Made by a program: the position numbers and the translations under genes. 64,000 bases of DNA from Sellimonas catena. GTDB lineage: Bacteria; Bacillota; Clostridia; Lachnospirales; Lachnospiraceae. The stretch is from the NCBI RefSeq assembly GCF_045063725.1, contig NZ_CP173695.1; one strand, 5' to 3'. Under the pieces are notes generated by a model. That model was not told where the DNA came from and searched no databases. It saw only the letters and a list, made by a program, of their open reading frames with translations. Shown here piece after piece: positions 29,391-37,691 of the stretch (position 1 is the first letter of the stretch; each line of letters opens with the position of its first letter).

Positions 29391-29450
29391 AAACTCCGGT
29401 CTCCCGTGAAGATGCAGCAGGCATCTTTACGGAGACCGGAGTTTTTTTAA
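29391..29450 (+). terminator. Strong terminator of the molybdenum operon
   Basis: A long hairpin (ACTCCGGTCTCC with GGAGACCGGAGT, continued by GAAGATGC with GCATCTTT) ends in seven T residues. Confidence 0.85.
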
Positions 29451-29573
29451 CAGGAAACTTCGTTCCCTGTTAAAAAAAACGCTCCGCGGGATGCGCACTC
29501 GCGCAAAGCAGAAATTTGTCGCTAAAGCGACCGCGCTCGGCGCGAGAGTTCCGTTTGCGGAACTCTTTGTTCT
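29446..29573. repeat. 128-bp dispersed hairpin repeat, copy 1
   Basis: The copy begins at TTTAACAGG and ends at CTTTGTTCT. It matches 36863-36990 base for base except one A/C change and the TTTG/CGAG loop. It contains an AACAGG/CCTGTT stem, GTCGC-TAAA-GCGAC and AGTTCCG-TTTG-CGGAACT. No plausible gene lies inside. Confidence 0.9.
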
Positions 29574-29622
29574 AGCAAAACAGGAACGGATCATATAAAA
29601 GGATGTGACATGGCAATGAAAA

Positions 29623-29750
29623 TTGTTGAAATAAAAATGTGTGACTTTTGAAAATATAAAAATTGTTGAAAAAACAGTTGACATTATCGGAAAAAGTGTT
29701 ATTCTGTATATAGAAACTGTTGTTTCAATGAAAATGAACTGTTGAAACAA
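29623..29750 (+). promoter_or_regulatory. Promoter and repeated DeoR-type operator of the PfkB/PTS locus
   Basis: TTGACA (29678-29683), a 16-base spacer and TATTCT (29700-29705) form the promoter. TTGTTGAAA occurs at 29623-29631 and 29663-29671. A perfect 9-bp inverted repeat of the same motif, TTGTTTCAA (29720-29728) and TTGAAACAA (29742-29750), covers the leader. Four copies around one promoter suggest cooperative binding by the DeoR protein encoded at 32089. Confidence 0.65.
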
Positions 29751-29762
29751 AAGGAGGGTATT

Positions 29763-30695
29763 ATGATTTACACAGTAACGTTGAATCCGGCACTGGACAA
29801 AACGGTGGAAATTCCGTCTCTGACCGTTGATGCTGTCAACCGGATAACATCTATGAGGACTGATCCAGGCGGAAAAGGGATCAACGTCTCAAAGGTGATT
29901 CAAAAGCTTGGAGGAGCGAGCGTTGCCGCAGGAATTCTGGGCGGGGATACCGGAAGAGCGATCCTTTCGGCCCTTACGGAGATGGGACTTACGACCCTCT
30001 TTCACTTTGTGGAGGGTGAAACGCGTACCAACATGAAAATCATTGATCCGGACAATCATACGAATACGGATATCAATGAACCGGGAGTGACCGTGTCGGA
30101 AGAAATTCTGGAGAAGCTTTTAGAAGAACTTCTGGCAAAAGTAACGAAAGAGGATATTGTTGTCATATCCGGCAGCATGCCAAAAGGATCTCCGAAAGAT
30201 ACTTATTACACCTGGACAAAAGCATTCCGTGAAAAGGGCGCGAAAGTAATTCTGGATGCGGACGGGGATCTTCTGAAAGCAGGACTGAAAGCCTCACCGT
30301 ACCTGATCAAGCCGAATAATCATGAACTGGGTGCTTTGACAGGACGGGCTCTTGAGACACCGGAGGAGATAGCTGAAACGGCTGCGGAACTGATGAAAGA
30401 GTACGGGATCGGGAAGGTTGTTGTTTCCATGGGAGGAGACGGAGCTGTCTATGTGACAAAGGACAAAACGATCTACGCGGAAGGACTGAAGGTGCCGGTA
30501 GGAAGCACCGTGGGCGCTGGAGACAGTGTGGTTGCAGCACTTGCAGTATCGGAAGAAGAAGGAAAGACTCTGGAGGAGACAGTAAGACTTTCCACGGCAG
30601 TGGGAGCGGCAAACGTGATGTGCAGCGGCACACAGGCGGCGGAATATGAAGTAGTGGAAACACTGCTCCCGAAAGTGGTATTCAGGACGATCTGA
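29763..30695 (+). CDS. PfkB-family sugar kinase (1-phosphofructokinase/tagatose-6-phosphate kinase type)
   Basis: The 310-residue kinase has the N-terminal motif TVTLNPALDKTVEIPSL and GGKGINVSKVIQKLGG, and the C-terminal anion-hole signature VGSTVGAGDSVVAAL with catalytic Asp near residue 252. These are typical of FruK/LacC enzymes, which phosphorylate fructose-1-phosphate or tagatose-6-phosphate. ATG 29763 is chosen for AAGGAGGG upstream. The gene is first in a locus with a sugar-phosphate dehydrogenase, a DeoR repressor and an MtlA-type PTS. The exact substrate is open. Confidence 0.88.
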   Translation: MIYTVTLNPALDKTVEIPSLTVDAVNRITSMRTDPGGKGINVSKVIQKLGGASVAAGILGGDTGRAILSALTEMGLTTLFHFVEGETRTNMKIIDPDNHTNTDINEPGVTVSEEILEKLLEELLAKVTKEDIVVISGSMPKGSPKDTYYTWTKAFREKGAKVILDADGDLLKAGLKASPYLIKPNNHELGALTGRALETPEEIAETAAELMKEYGIGKVVVSMGGDGAVYVTKDKTIYAEGLKVPVGSTVGAGDSVVAALAVSEEEGKTLEETVRLSTAVGAANVMCSGTQAAEYEVVETLLPKVVFRTI

Positions 30696-30768
30696 GAACT
30701 GCTTTGAAAAGATGATAGCGGTTGCAAAGAGAAAAATATTTATTTAAAATAAAGAAAGGAGTTTTATT

Positions 30769-32037
30769 ATGAAAGCAAAAGGAGTACGGCTTCATGCGGC
30801 AAATGATTTACGTCTGGAGGAATTTGAACTTCCGGAAATTACGGATGATGAGATTTTAGTAAAGGTGGTTTCAGACAGTATCTGTATGTCTACATACAAA
30901 TGTGCTATTCTTGGAACCGAACACAAACGTGTGCATGAGGATGTAGCAGAGCATCCGGCAATCATGGGACATGAGTTCGCGGGAGATATCGTAAAGGTAG
31001 GAAAGAACCATCAGGACAAGTTCAAACCGGGAATGAAATTTACTCTTCAGCCGGCTCTGAACTATAAGGGAACAATGTGGAGCCCGGGATATTCTTACGA
31101 ATTCTTCGGAGGAGATGCAACATACTGTATCATTCCGTCTGAGGTAATGGAGCTGGGATGCCTTCTGGAATACAAGGGACGTGCCTACTATGAAGCATCT
31201 CTGGCAGAGCCGATGTCCTGCAGTATCGGAGCATTTAATGCTGCTTATCATACGAAGATGGGCGTATATACACACCAGATGGGAATCAAAGAGGGCGGAA
31301 AGCTTGCGATTATGGCAGGAGCAGGCCCGATGGGACTTGGTGCACTGACCTACGCACTTCACAGAGACATCCGTCCGTCCATGATTGTCGTGACAGATCT
31401 GAATCAGGAGCGTCTGGACAGAGCAGCATCTCTCTTCCCGCCGGAAGAGGCTGAAAAGGACGGCATTGAGCTTCATTTTGTAAATACTGGAAAACTGGAA
31501 GATCCGGTTGCAGAGCTTCTGAAAATTTCAGGAGGCACAGGATATGACGATGTACTCTGCTATGCTCCGGTTGCACAGGTTGTTACACAGTCCAGCGCGA
31601 TTCTCGGAAGAGACGGCTGTCTGAATTTCTTCGCAGGTCCTACAGACAAAGAATTCAGTGCAACTATGAACTTCTATGATGTACATTATAATTCTACTCA
31701 TGTAATGGGAACAACAGGCGGAAACACAGCTGATATGATCGAGTCTCTGGAGCTGACAGCGGAAGGAAGAATTGATCCGGCAGTCATGGTTACCCATATC
31801 GGAGGACTGGATTCTGCAGCAGAAACAACTCTGAATCTGCCAAAGATCCCTGGAGGAAAGAAGTTGATTTACACACATCTTTCCATGCCTCTTACCGCGC
31901 TTTCTGATCTGCGTGCAAAAGGAGAGGAAACAAAGGATCAGCGTCTGGTTGATCTGGCGGATATTGTAGATGCTCACAATGGACTGTGGTGTCCGGAAGC
32001 GGAGGAGTATCTTCTTAAAAACTTTATTCAGGAATAA
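30769..32037 (+). CDS. Zinc-type sugar-phosphate dehydrogenase (L-sorbose-1-phosphate reductase-like)
   Basis: This 422-residue medium-chain dehydrogenase has a GroES-like N-terminal domain (HPAIMGHEFAGDIVKVGKNH) and a Rossmann segment (KLAIMAGAGPMGLGALTYAL). It is about 70 residues longer than common polyol dehydrogenases and resembles the SorE L-sorbose-1-phosphate reductase group. The usual first zinc cysteine appears as SICMSTYK. It would interconvert a ketose-1-phosphate and a hexitol-phosphate. AAAGGAG precedes the ATG. Its position between the kinase and the PTS genes supports a role in a hexitol or ketose pathway. Confidence 0.78.
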   Translation: MKAKGVRLHAANDLRLEEFELPEITDDEILVKVVSDSICMSTYKCAILGTEHKRVHEDVAEHPAIMGHEFAGDIVKVGKNHQDKFKPGMKFTLQPALNYKGTMWSPGYSYEFFGGDATYCIIPSEVMELGCLLEYKGRAYYEASLAEPMSCSIGAFNAAYHTKMGVYTHQMGIKEGGKLAIMAGAGPMGLGALTYALHRDIRPSMIVVTDLNQERLDRAASLFPPEEAEKDGIELHFVNTGKLEDPVAELLKISGGTGYDDVLCYAPVAQVVTQSSAILGRDGCLNFFAGPTDKEFSATMNFYDVHYNSTHVMGTTGGNTADMIESLELTAEGRIDPAVMVTHIGGLDSAAETTLNLPKIPGGKKLIYTHLSMPLTALSDLRAKGEETKDQRLVDLADIVDAHNGLWCPEAEEYLLKNFIQE

Positions 32038-32088
32038 TTGTGTCAGGACAGCCTGTCTGTGTTGTCCCGGCATGGACAGGAGGAATAT

Positions 32089-32850
32089 ATGGATTCAATG
32101 GAAATGCGCAGAAATGCGATTGTTCAGCTGATCAATGAAAAAGAGACGGTCAGTTTTGCTCAGATAAAAAAGAAGTTTCCAAATGTGTCGGAGATGACAC
32201 TGCGTACAGATCTGAAAGCACTGGATGAGGAAAAAAAGATCCTGCGTGTACACGGAGGGGCGAAATCCGTGCAGGTCATCGTAGGAACAGATGGATTTCT
32301 GAACCGTAAATCTGTACACAACATTTCGGAAAAAAAGGAGATTGCAAGGAAGGCACTTGCGTTGCTGAAACCAGACACAACAGTGTTTCTGGATTCGGGA
32401 AGTACAGCTACGGCATTTGCGGAACAGATTCCGGATGACTCTTATTTGATTTATACAACAGGACTGAGCTGCGCAACGAAGCTGGCCGGACTTACGAAAC
32501 CAACGGTAATGCTTCCGGGAGGGAGGCTGAACCGCTACAGCCAGAGCGTGTTCGGAATTTCAGCCATCAAAGAGCTTGAGCGGGTGAATTTTGACCAGGC
32601 GTTTTTAGGGGTCACAGGATTTCATCCGTCGGTAGGTTTCTCCTGCGGCATCAGCGATGAGGCGTTATTAAAGCAGACCGCGATCCGACAGTCCGATCAG
32701 GTGATCGCCCTGATGGATTCTTCCAAAATTGATGTTAAATGCAGTTTCAGTTTTTGCGGACTTGCCGATATTGACATTATTGTCTCTGACGGGAAACTGC
32801 CGGAAGAATTTTTGGAGGAATGCCGGAAATACGGCGTGCAGGTCCTGTAA
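32089..32850 (+). CDS. DeoR-family transcriptional regulator
   Basis: The 253-residue protein has an N-terminal DeoR winged helix (RNAIVQLINEKETVSFAQIK, then MTLRTDLKALDEEKKILRVHGGAK). The C-terminal sugar-phosphate sensor domain contains TVFLDSGSTATAFAEQI and TGLSCATKLAG. Such repressors release DNA when a phosphosugar binds. ATG 32089 follows AGGAGG. The TTGTTGAAA-type repeats in front of the PfkB gene are its likely targets. Confidence 0.9.
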   Translation: MDSMEMRRNAIVQLINEKETVSFAQIKKKFPNVSEMTLRTDLKALDEEKKILRVHGGAKSVQVIVGTDGFLNRKSVHNISEKKEIARKALALLKPDTTVFLDSGSTATAFAEQIPDDSYLIYTTGLSCATKLAGLTKPTVMLPGGRLNRYSQSVFGISAIKELERVNFDQAFLGVTGFHPSVGFSCGISDEALLKQTAIRQSDQVIALMDSSKIDVKCSFSFCGLADIDIIVSDGKLPEEFLEECRKYGVQVL

Positions 32851-32916
32851 ACAGGAAAATGATATAGCTGAACCCATTCTCCATTGAAGATTTGAGAGTG
32901 AATGGAGGACGGATTT

Positions 32917-34779
32917 GTGAAAAATAACATACAGCGTTTTGGTAAATTTTTATCGGCAATGGTAATGCCGAATATCGGTGCATTGATTGCCTTTGGCTTT
33001 CTTGCCGCGCTTTTTATCGACACCGGATGGATCCCGAATAAAGGATTCAACAGCATGGTCAGTCCGATGCTGACATACCTTATCCCGATTTTGATCGCCT
33101 CAACCGGAGGACGTATGATCGGCGGGGACCGCGGACGTGTGGCGGGCGCCATTGCAGTAATTGGTGCGATTATGAGCAATACGGAAATTACAATGCTCAT
33201 GGCGGCCATGGTAATGGGTCCTCTGGCAGGATTCTGTGTCAAGAAGTTTGACGAAGCGATGGACGGACATATGCCGGCAGGATTCGAGATGCTGATCAAC
33301 AACTTCTCGGTCGGCATCATCGGTATGGTTCTGGCTATGCTTGGATACGTAGCAATCGGACCATTCATGAGCGCGATTCTGATGATTTTATCAGCAGGCG
33401 TCAATTTCCTTGTGGAACACAGTGTGCTTCCACTTGTGTCAGTGTTTGTGGAACCGGCGAAAGTTCTCTTCCTCAATAATGCGCTGAACCACGGTATTTT
33501 TACACCGATTGCAACGGAACAGGCAGCAGAAGCAGGAAAATCCATCATGTACATGCTGGAGACCAATCCGGGACCGGGACTTGGTGTTCTGCTTGCTTAT
33601 ATGTTCTTCTGCAAAGACAAGGTGACAAAAGATTCTGCACCGGGTGCAGTGATCATTCACCTTCTGGGAGGTATTCATGAGATTTATTTCCCGTATATTC
33701 TGATGAATCCGGTTGTGATTGTTGCGCCGATTCTTGGAAATATGGCAGCTATTCTTTGGTACACCATTACCGACTGCGGCCTGGTCGGACCGGCGTCACC
33801 AGGTTCCATCATTGCCTACCTGATGGTATCGCCGGGATCTGATCTTGTCAAAGTACTGATCGGTGTCGTGATTGCGGCCGGAATTTCCTTCGTGGTTGCC
33901 TCTCCAATTGTCAAAATGGCAGGAGGAAGAAGCCTTGAGGAAGCTCAAAACGAAATGGCAAGCATGAAGCAGGCTGCAAAAGGGGAAACAACAGTACCGG
34001 GAACGATTGAACGTTCCGAAGAAGTGAAAAAAATCATCTTCGCATGCGATGCAGGTATGGGATCTTCCGCGATGGGAGCAACCAAATTCCGCAACAGGAT
34101 CAAAAATGACCGCCCGGATATTACGGTATCCAATACATCGGTCGATACAATACCGGCAGACTGTGATATCGCAGTCGTACAGACAACACTTGCTGCCCGC
34201 GCGAAAAAAGCAGCGCCGCAGGCACAGCTGATTACAATAGGAAATTTCCTTGCGGATCCGGCGCTGGATGCCTTGTATGTACAGCTGACAACCGGTGATG
34301 CTCCGGCAGCACCTGCGGGAGAAAATACGGACATTCTTATTCCGGACACACCGATCAAAAAACAGGTGATCGTTGCGGACGGAATCCGTCTGGGACAAAA
34401 ACCGGTAACAAAAGAGGAGGCCATTCAGGCAGCCGGAGAACTTCTCGTAAAACTCGGATACGTGGACGAATCTTATGTAGAAGCAATGCAGGAACGGGAA
34501 AGACTGGTATCTACCTACATGGGCATGGGCGTTGCCATCCCGCATGGAACGACCCAGGCAAAAGGAACAGTAAAGAAAACAGGAATTGTATTTTTGCAGT
34601 ATCCGGAAGGCGTCGATTTCGGTGCGGAAAAAGCACAGCTTGTGTTCGGTATCGCCGGAATCGGAGACGAACATCTCGATCTTCTCGGAAAACTCTGTAC
34701 CCTTCTGGAAGACCCGGCACTTCTGGAAACATTAAAGACAACAGACGATGTAGACTGGGTACTGGAACAGTTATCATAA
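32917..34779 (+). CDS. mtlA: PTS mannitol-type transporter, EIICBA
   Basis: The protein combines a membrane EIIC domain (about 1-345, with the mannitol-family motif GGIHEIYFPYIL), an EIIB domain (about 370-460, phospho-cysteine near 377 in FACDAGMGSSAMG) and an EIIA domain (about 475-620, phospho-histidine near 543 in VAIPHGTTQAKG). It imports a hexitol and phosphorylates it at the same time. GTG 32917 is chosen because GGAGG lies eight bases upstream and MKNNIQRFGKFLSAMVMPN is the usual MtlA start. The dehydrogenase upstream differs from the classic MtlD, so the substrate may not be mannitol. Confidence 0.9.
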   Translation: MKNNIQRFGKFLSAMVMPNIGALIAFGFLAALFIDTGWIPNKGFNSMVSPMLTYLIPILIASTGGRMIGGDRGRVAGAIAVIGAIMSNTEITMLMAAMVMGPLAGFCVKKFDEAMDGHMPAGFEMLINNFSVGIIGMVLAMLGYVAIGPFMSAILMILSAGVNFLVEHSVLPLVSVFVEPAKVLFLNNALNHGIFTPIATEQAAEAGKSIMYMLETNPGPGLGVLLAYMFFCKDKVTKDSAPGAVIIHLLGGIHEIYFPYILMNPVVIVAPILGNMAAILWYTITDCGLVGPASPGSIIAYLMVSPGSDLVKVLIGVVIAAGISFVVASPIVKMAGGRSLEEAQNEMASMKQAAKGETTVPGTIERSEEVKKIIFACDAGMGSSAMGATKFRNRIKNDRPDITVSNTSVDTIPADCDIAVVQTTLAARAKKAAPQAQLITIGNFLADPALDALYVQLTTGDAPAAPAGENTDILIPDTPIKKQVIVADGIRLGQKPVTKEEAIQAAGELLVKLGYVDESYVEAMQERERLVSTYMGMGVAIPHGTTQAKGTVKKTGIVFLQYPEGVDFGAEKAQLVFGIAGIGDEHLDLLGKLCTLLEDPALLETLKTTDDVDWVLEQLS

Positions 34780-34793
34780 TATCATTTATTTTC

Positions 34794-34827
34794 GGGGACG
34801 TGTTCCGATGCACAGGAACACGTCCCC
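34794..34827. repeat. 34-bp hairpin repeat, copy 1
   Basis: GGGGACGTGTTCC (34794-34806) and GGAACACGTCCCC (34815-34827) form a 13-bp stem around GATGCACA. The same element occurs at 60901. It probably ends the mtlA transcript, but no T-run follows on the plus strand. Confidence 0.85.
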
Positions 34828-34845
34828 GATGTTATGTGTGTACTC

Positions 34846-34874
34846 TTGCGGCTTCCTGTGAAGTTTGCTACAAT
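34846..34874 (+). promoter_or_regulatory. Predicted sigma-A promoter
   Basis: TTGCGG (34846-34851), a 17-base spacer and TACAAT (34869-34874) precede the FMN-dependent oxidase gene. Confidence 0.55.
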
Positions 34875-34908
34875 AAAGAAAGTGGAAAAAGAAACGGAGG
34901 AAAGAGAT

Positions 34909-35925
34909 ATGACATATGAAGAGATATTAAAAGAAGCACGTACCTGTATCGGCCAGTACTGCAAAGCATGTCCGGTCTGCAATGGTAAGGCATGCAGAAA
35001 TCAGATACCGGGTCCGGGAGCCAAGGGCGTGGGTGATACAGCTATCCGCAACTATGATAAATGGCAGGAGATCCGTGTAAACATGGATACGATCTGTGCA
35101 GGGGGAGCTGCGGATACCTCAGTGGAGCTGTTCGGAAAGACATTTAAGTACCCGTTTTTTGCAGGCCCGGTAGGAGCAGTGAATCTGCATTATGGTGAGA
35201 AGTACAATGACCAGACTTACAATGATGTTCTTGTATCTGCCTGTGCAAAGGCAGGGATCGCAGCAGTGACCGGAGACGGTGTGGATGCAAATGTGATGAA
35301 GTTTGCGTGTGAGGCGATTCAGAAAGAAGGAGGACTTGGAATTCCGACAATCAAGCCGTGGAATCTGGAAACAGTGAAAGAAAAGATGGAGCTCGCAAAG
35401 CAGGCAAAGGCATTTGCGGTTGCCATGGATATCGATGCGGCCGGACTTCCGTTCCTGAAAAACATGACACCTCCGGCAGGAAGCAAGACCGTGGAAGAGC
35501 TGCATGAGATTGTCAGCATGAGTGATGTGCCGTTTATCGTAAAAGGTATCATGACGGTGCGCGGTGCGCTGAAGGCTGAGGCGGCAGGAGCTGACGCAAT
35601 CGTTGTGTCCAACCATGGAGGACGTGTGCTGGATCAGTGTCCGTCTACAGCAGAGGTACTTCCGGAGATTGTGGATGCAGTCAAAGGAAAGATGAAGATT
35701 TTCGTGGACGGCGGAATCCGTTCCGGTACAGATGTATTCAAGGCGCTGGCGCTTGGTGCAGATGGAGTCTTTATCTGCCGTCCGTTTGTGACAGCAGTCT
35801 TTGGAGCAGGAGAAGAAGGCGTGCGTACTTATATTGAGAAGATCGGAAGTGAGCTTGCGGATACGATGGGAATGTGCGGAGCAGCCTCCATCAAAGAGAT
35901 TACAAGAGATATGGTCCGCATTTAA
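34909..35925 (+). CDS. FMN-dependent alpha-hydroxy-acid oxidizing family protein
   Basis: The 338-residue TIM-barrel protein has the family signature VSNHGGRVLDQCPSTAEVLP and the phosphate-binding loop FVDGGIRSGTDVFKALALGA. The catalytic histidine lies in SNHGG. An N-terminal cysteine motif (CKACPVCNGKACRNQ), not found in lactate oxidase itself, marks the clostridial subgroup and could bind a metal or cluster. ATG 34909 follows GGAGG. Likely reactions are oxidation of lactate or another 2-hydroxy acid; the electron acceptor is unknown. It ends 15 bases before an ArsC/Spx gene. Confidence 0.85.
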   Translation: MTYEEILKEARTCIGQYCKACPVCNGKACRNQIPGPGAKGVGDTAIRNYDKWQEIRVNMDTICAGGAADTSVELFGKTFKYPFFAGPVGAVNLHYGEKYNDQTYNDVLVSACAKAGIAAVTGDGVDANVMKFACEAIQKEGGLGIPTIKPWNLETVKEKMELAKQAKAFAVAMDIDAAGLPFLKNMTPPAGSKTVEELHEIVSMSDVPFIVKGIMTVRGALKAEAAGADAIVVSNHGGRVLDQCPSTAEVLPEIVDAVKGKMKIFVDGGIRSGTDVFKALALGADGVFICRPFVTAVFGAGEEGVRTYIEKIGSELADTMGMCGAASIKEITRDMVRI

Positions 35926-35940
35926 TCAGGAGGAAGCAAC

Positions 35941-36291
35941 ATGCTGTTTATTGAATATCCAAAATGCAGTACCTGTCAGAGAGCCGGTAAATGGCTGGAA
36001 GCGCAGGAAGCCGAGTTTGAAAGAAGAAATATTGTAGAGAACAATCCGACCAAAGAGGAGCTGAAAGCCTGGCATCAGAAAAGCGGGCTTCCGCTCAAGC
36101 GGTTTTTTAACACAAGCGGCATGAAATACCGGGAACTGGAATTAAAAGACCGTTTGAAGGAGATGAGCGAGGACGAGCAGTATGAACTTCTGGCAACAGA
36201 CGGGATGCTTGTAAAGCGCCCGCTCCTTGTAGGAGAGGATTTTGTGATTCCGGGATTCAAGGAAAAAGAATGGGCAGAAAAAATCGGGTAA
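35941..36291 (+). CDS. ArsC/Spx family protein
   Basis: This 116-residue thioredoxin-fold protein has the N-terminal redox motif CSTCQRAGKWL (a CxxC pair at about residues 10-13) and the C-terminal motif LVKRPLLVGEDFVIPGF typical of the ArsC/Spx/YffB group. It could be an arsenate reductase or a Spx-like RNA polymerase regulator. The absence of an ars operon nearby favours a thiol-stress role. AGGAGG precedes the ATG. Confidence 0.88.
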   Translation: MLFIEYPKCSTCQRAGKWLEAQEAEFERRNIVENNPTKEELKAWHQKSGLPLKRFFNTSGMKYRELELKDRLKEMSEDEQYELLATDGMLVKRPLLVGEDFVIPGFKEKEWAEKIG

Positions 36292-36308
36292 AGGAAGCGT
36301 AAAAGACA

Positions 36309-36812
36309 ATGCGGGAACAGCTGACAGAGCATGATGTAAAGAAGATTCAGGAGGAGATCGAGTACCGGAAACTGGTTGTCCGCAAAGAGGCGATCGAAGC
36401 GGTCAAAGAGGCAAGGGCACACGGCGACCTGAGCGAAAACTTTGAGTATCATGCGGCAAAGAAAGACAAAAACCGAAACGAAAGCAGAATCCGTTATCTG
36501 GAAAGAATGCTGAAGACGGCGAAGATTGTAAAGGATACGTCCGCGTCGGATGAAGTAGGGCTTAACAATCTGGTGGAAGTCTACTTTCCGGAAGATGATG
36601 AGACAAGCACCTTCAAGCTGGTCACCTCCATCCGCGGCAATTCTCTGGACGGTAAGATCAGCATCGAATCGCCGCTTGGAAAGGCGATCCTGAAAAAGCA
36701 TGCGGGGGACCGCGTGAAAGTGAAAGTAAGCGACGACTACAGCTACGAGGTTGAGATCCGTTCCATTCAAAAGACAACGGACGACGAGGATGACAAAATC
36801 AGAAGCTATTAA
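36309..36812 (+). CDS. GreA/GreB family transcript cleavage factor
   Basis: The 167-residue protein has the N-terminal coiled coil that enters the RNA polymerase secondary channel (EEIEYRKLVVRKEAIEAVKE), with the acidic tip motif HGDLSENFEYHAAKKDKNRN. A C-terminal FKBP-like domain (IESPLGKAILKKHAGDRVKV) follows. It rescues stalled RNA polymerase by stimulating RNA cleavage. It sits 17 bases after the ArsC/Spx gene. The ribosome-binding site is weak (AAGGAAG, 12 bases away). The sequence is slightly divergent from the main GreA, so it may be a second paralogue. Confidence 0.88.
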   Translation: MREQLTEHDVKKIQEEIEYRKLVVRKEAIEAVKEARAHGDLSENFEYHAAKKDKNRNESRIRYLERMLKTAKIVKDTSASDEVGLNNLVEVYFPEDDETSTFKLVTSIRGNSLDGKISIESPLGKAILKKHAGDRVKVKVSDDYSYEVEIRSIQKTTDDEDDKIRSY

Positions 36813-36821
36813 AACGCAGGC

Positions 36822-36862
36822 GGCGGAAGTCCCGGAAGATACCGGAGATTCCGCCGTTTTTG
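36822..36862 (+). terminator. Rho-independent terminator
   Basis: GGCGGAA (36822-36828) pairs with TTCCGCC (36849-36855), with an inner CCGG/CCGG stem, followed by GTTTTTG. Confidence 0.75.
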
Positions 36863-36990
36863 TTTAACAGGAAACTTCGTTCCCTGTTAAACAAAACGCT
36901 CCGCGGGATGCGCACTCGCGCAAAGCAGAAATTTGTCGCTAAAGCGACCGCGCTCGGCGCGAGAGTTCCGCGAGCGGAACTCTTTGTTCT
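36863..36990. repeat. 128-bp dispersed hairpin repeat, copy 2
   Basis: This copy differs from 29446-29573 by one base in the A-run and by CGAG in place of TTTG in the last hairpin. That change leaves the AGTTCCG/CGGAACT stem intact and extends it by one G-C pair. Confidence 0.9.
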
Positions 36991-37065
36991 TTGGGACTTT
37001 TTCAAAAAACTGCATAAAATCACGGGAAGAGAAGATACTAGAAAGCAAAAAAAGGAGTGTGCCAA

Positions 37066-37494
37066 ATGAGTGGAAATACTGAGCTTTTAAATTTTGTGTA
37101 TCAGAATTCCCAGATGGGGATTGAATCATTAAGCCAGCTGATCGAACTTTCCGATGATGAGGAGTTTAAAGAATGTATGGAGAAGCAACTGGAAAAGTAC
37201 AGGGAATTCAACAAAGAGGCCAGAAGGCTTCTGGAAGAGCGGGGACATAACGAAAAATCCATCGGCATGTTTGACAGGCTGAAAACGTATCTGATGATCA
37301 ACCTTCAGACGATGAATGACAAATCCGCCTCCCACATGGCTCAGATGCTGATTGAGGGCAGCAGCATGGGAGTGACCAATGCCTTGCAGGATCTGAGGAA
37401 GTATGAAGATGCGGACACGGAAATTCTTCGCCTCATGCGGAAACTTTACAAATTTGAAGAGAAAAATGTGGAAACCTACAAGGCATTCTTGTAG
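37066..37494 (+). CDS. Ferritin-like helical protein (DUF2383-like), 142 aa
   Basis: The protein is all-helical with no signal or membrane segment. Long amphipathic helices (NTELLNFVYQNSQMGIESLS, then FKECMEKQLEKYREFNKEAR) with regularly placed acidic and aromatic residues suggest a four-helix ferritin-like bundle. The DUF2383 label is tentative. ATG 37066 follows AAAGGAG; a GTG at 37057 overlaps that site. The upstream region is the dispersed 128-bp repeat, so its promoter is not obvious. The role is unknown. Confidence 0.65.
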   Translation: MSGNTELLNFVYQNSQMGIESLSQLIELSDDEEFKECMEKQLEKYREFNKEARRLLEERGHNEKSIGMFDRLKTYLMINLQTMNDKSASHMAQMLIEGSSMGVTNALQDLRKYEDADTEILRLMRKLYKFEEKNVETYKAFL

Positions 37495-37508
37495 AAAAAG
37501 AGGAAAAC

Positions 37509-37545
37509 AACACTCTGCTATACGGACGGCAGGGTGTTTTGTTTT
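37509..37545 (+). terminator. Rho-independent terminator
   Basis: AACACTCTGC pairs with GCAGGGTGTT (one G-U) and is followed by TTGTTTTG. Confidence 0.75.
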
Positions 37546-37691
37546 GTGAAAAACAGCTGTTGATAAGAGAAAGCGCATAATGTTCATTAGAAATACTTAC
37601 ATAAAGATGGGCGATTACACTGGAATAACAAAGGCAGTTTGCGTTATAATGAATAGGAACGATGAAAAACAAACGGCAAAGGAGAAAATTC

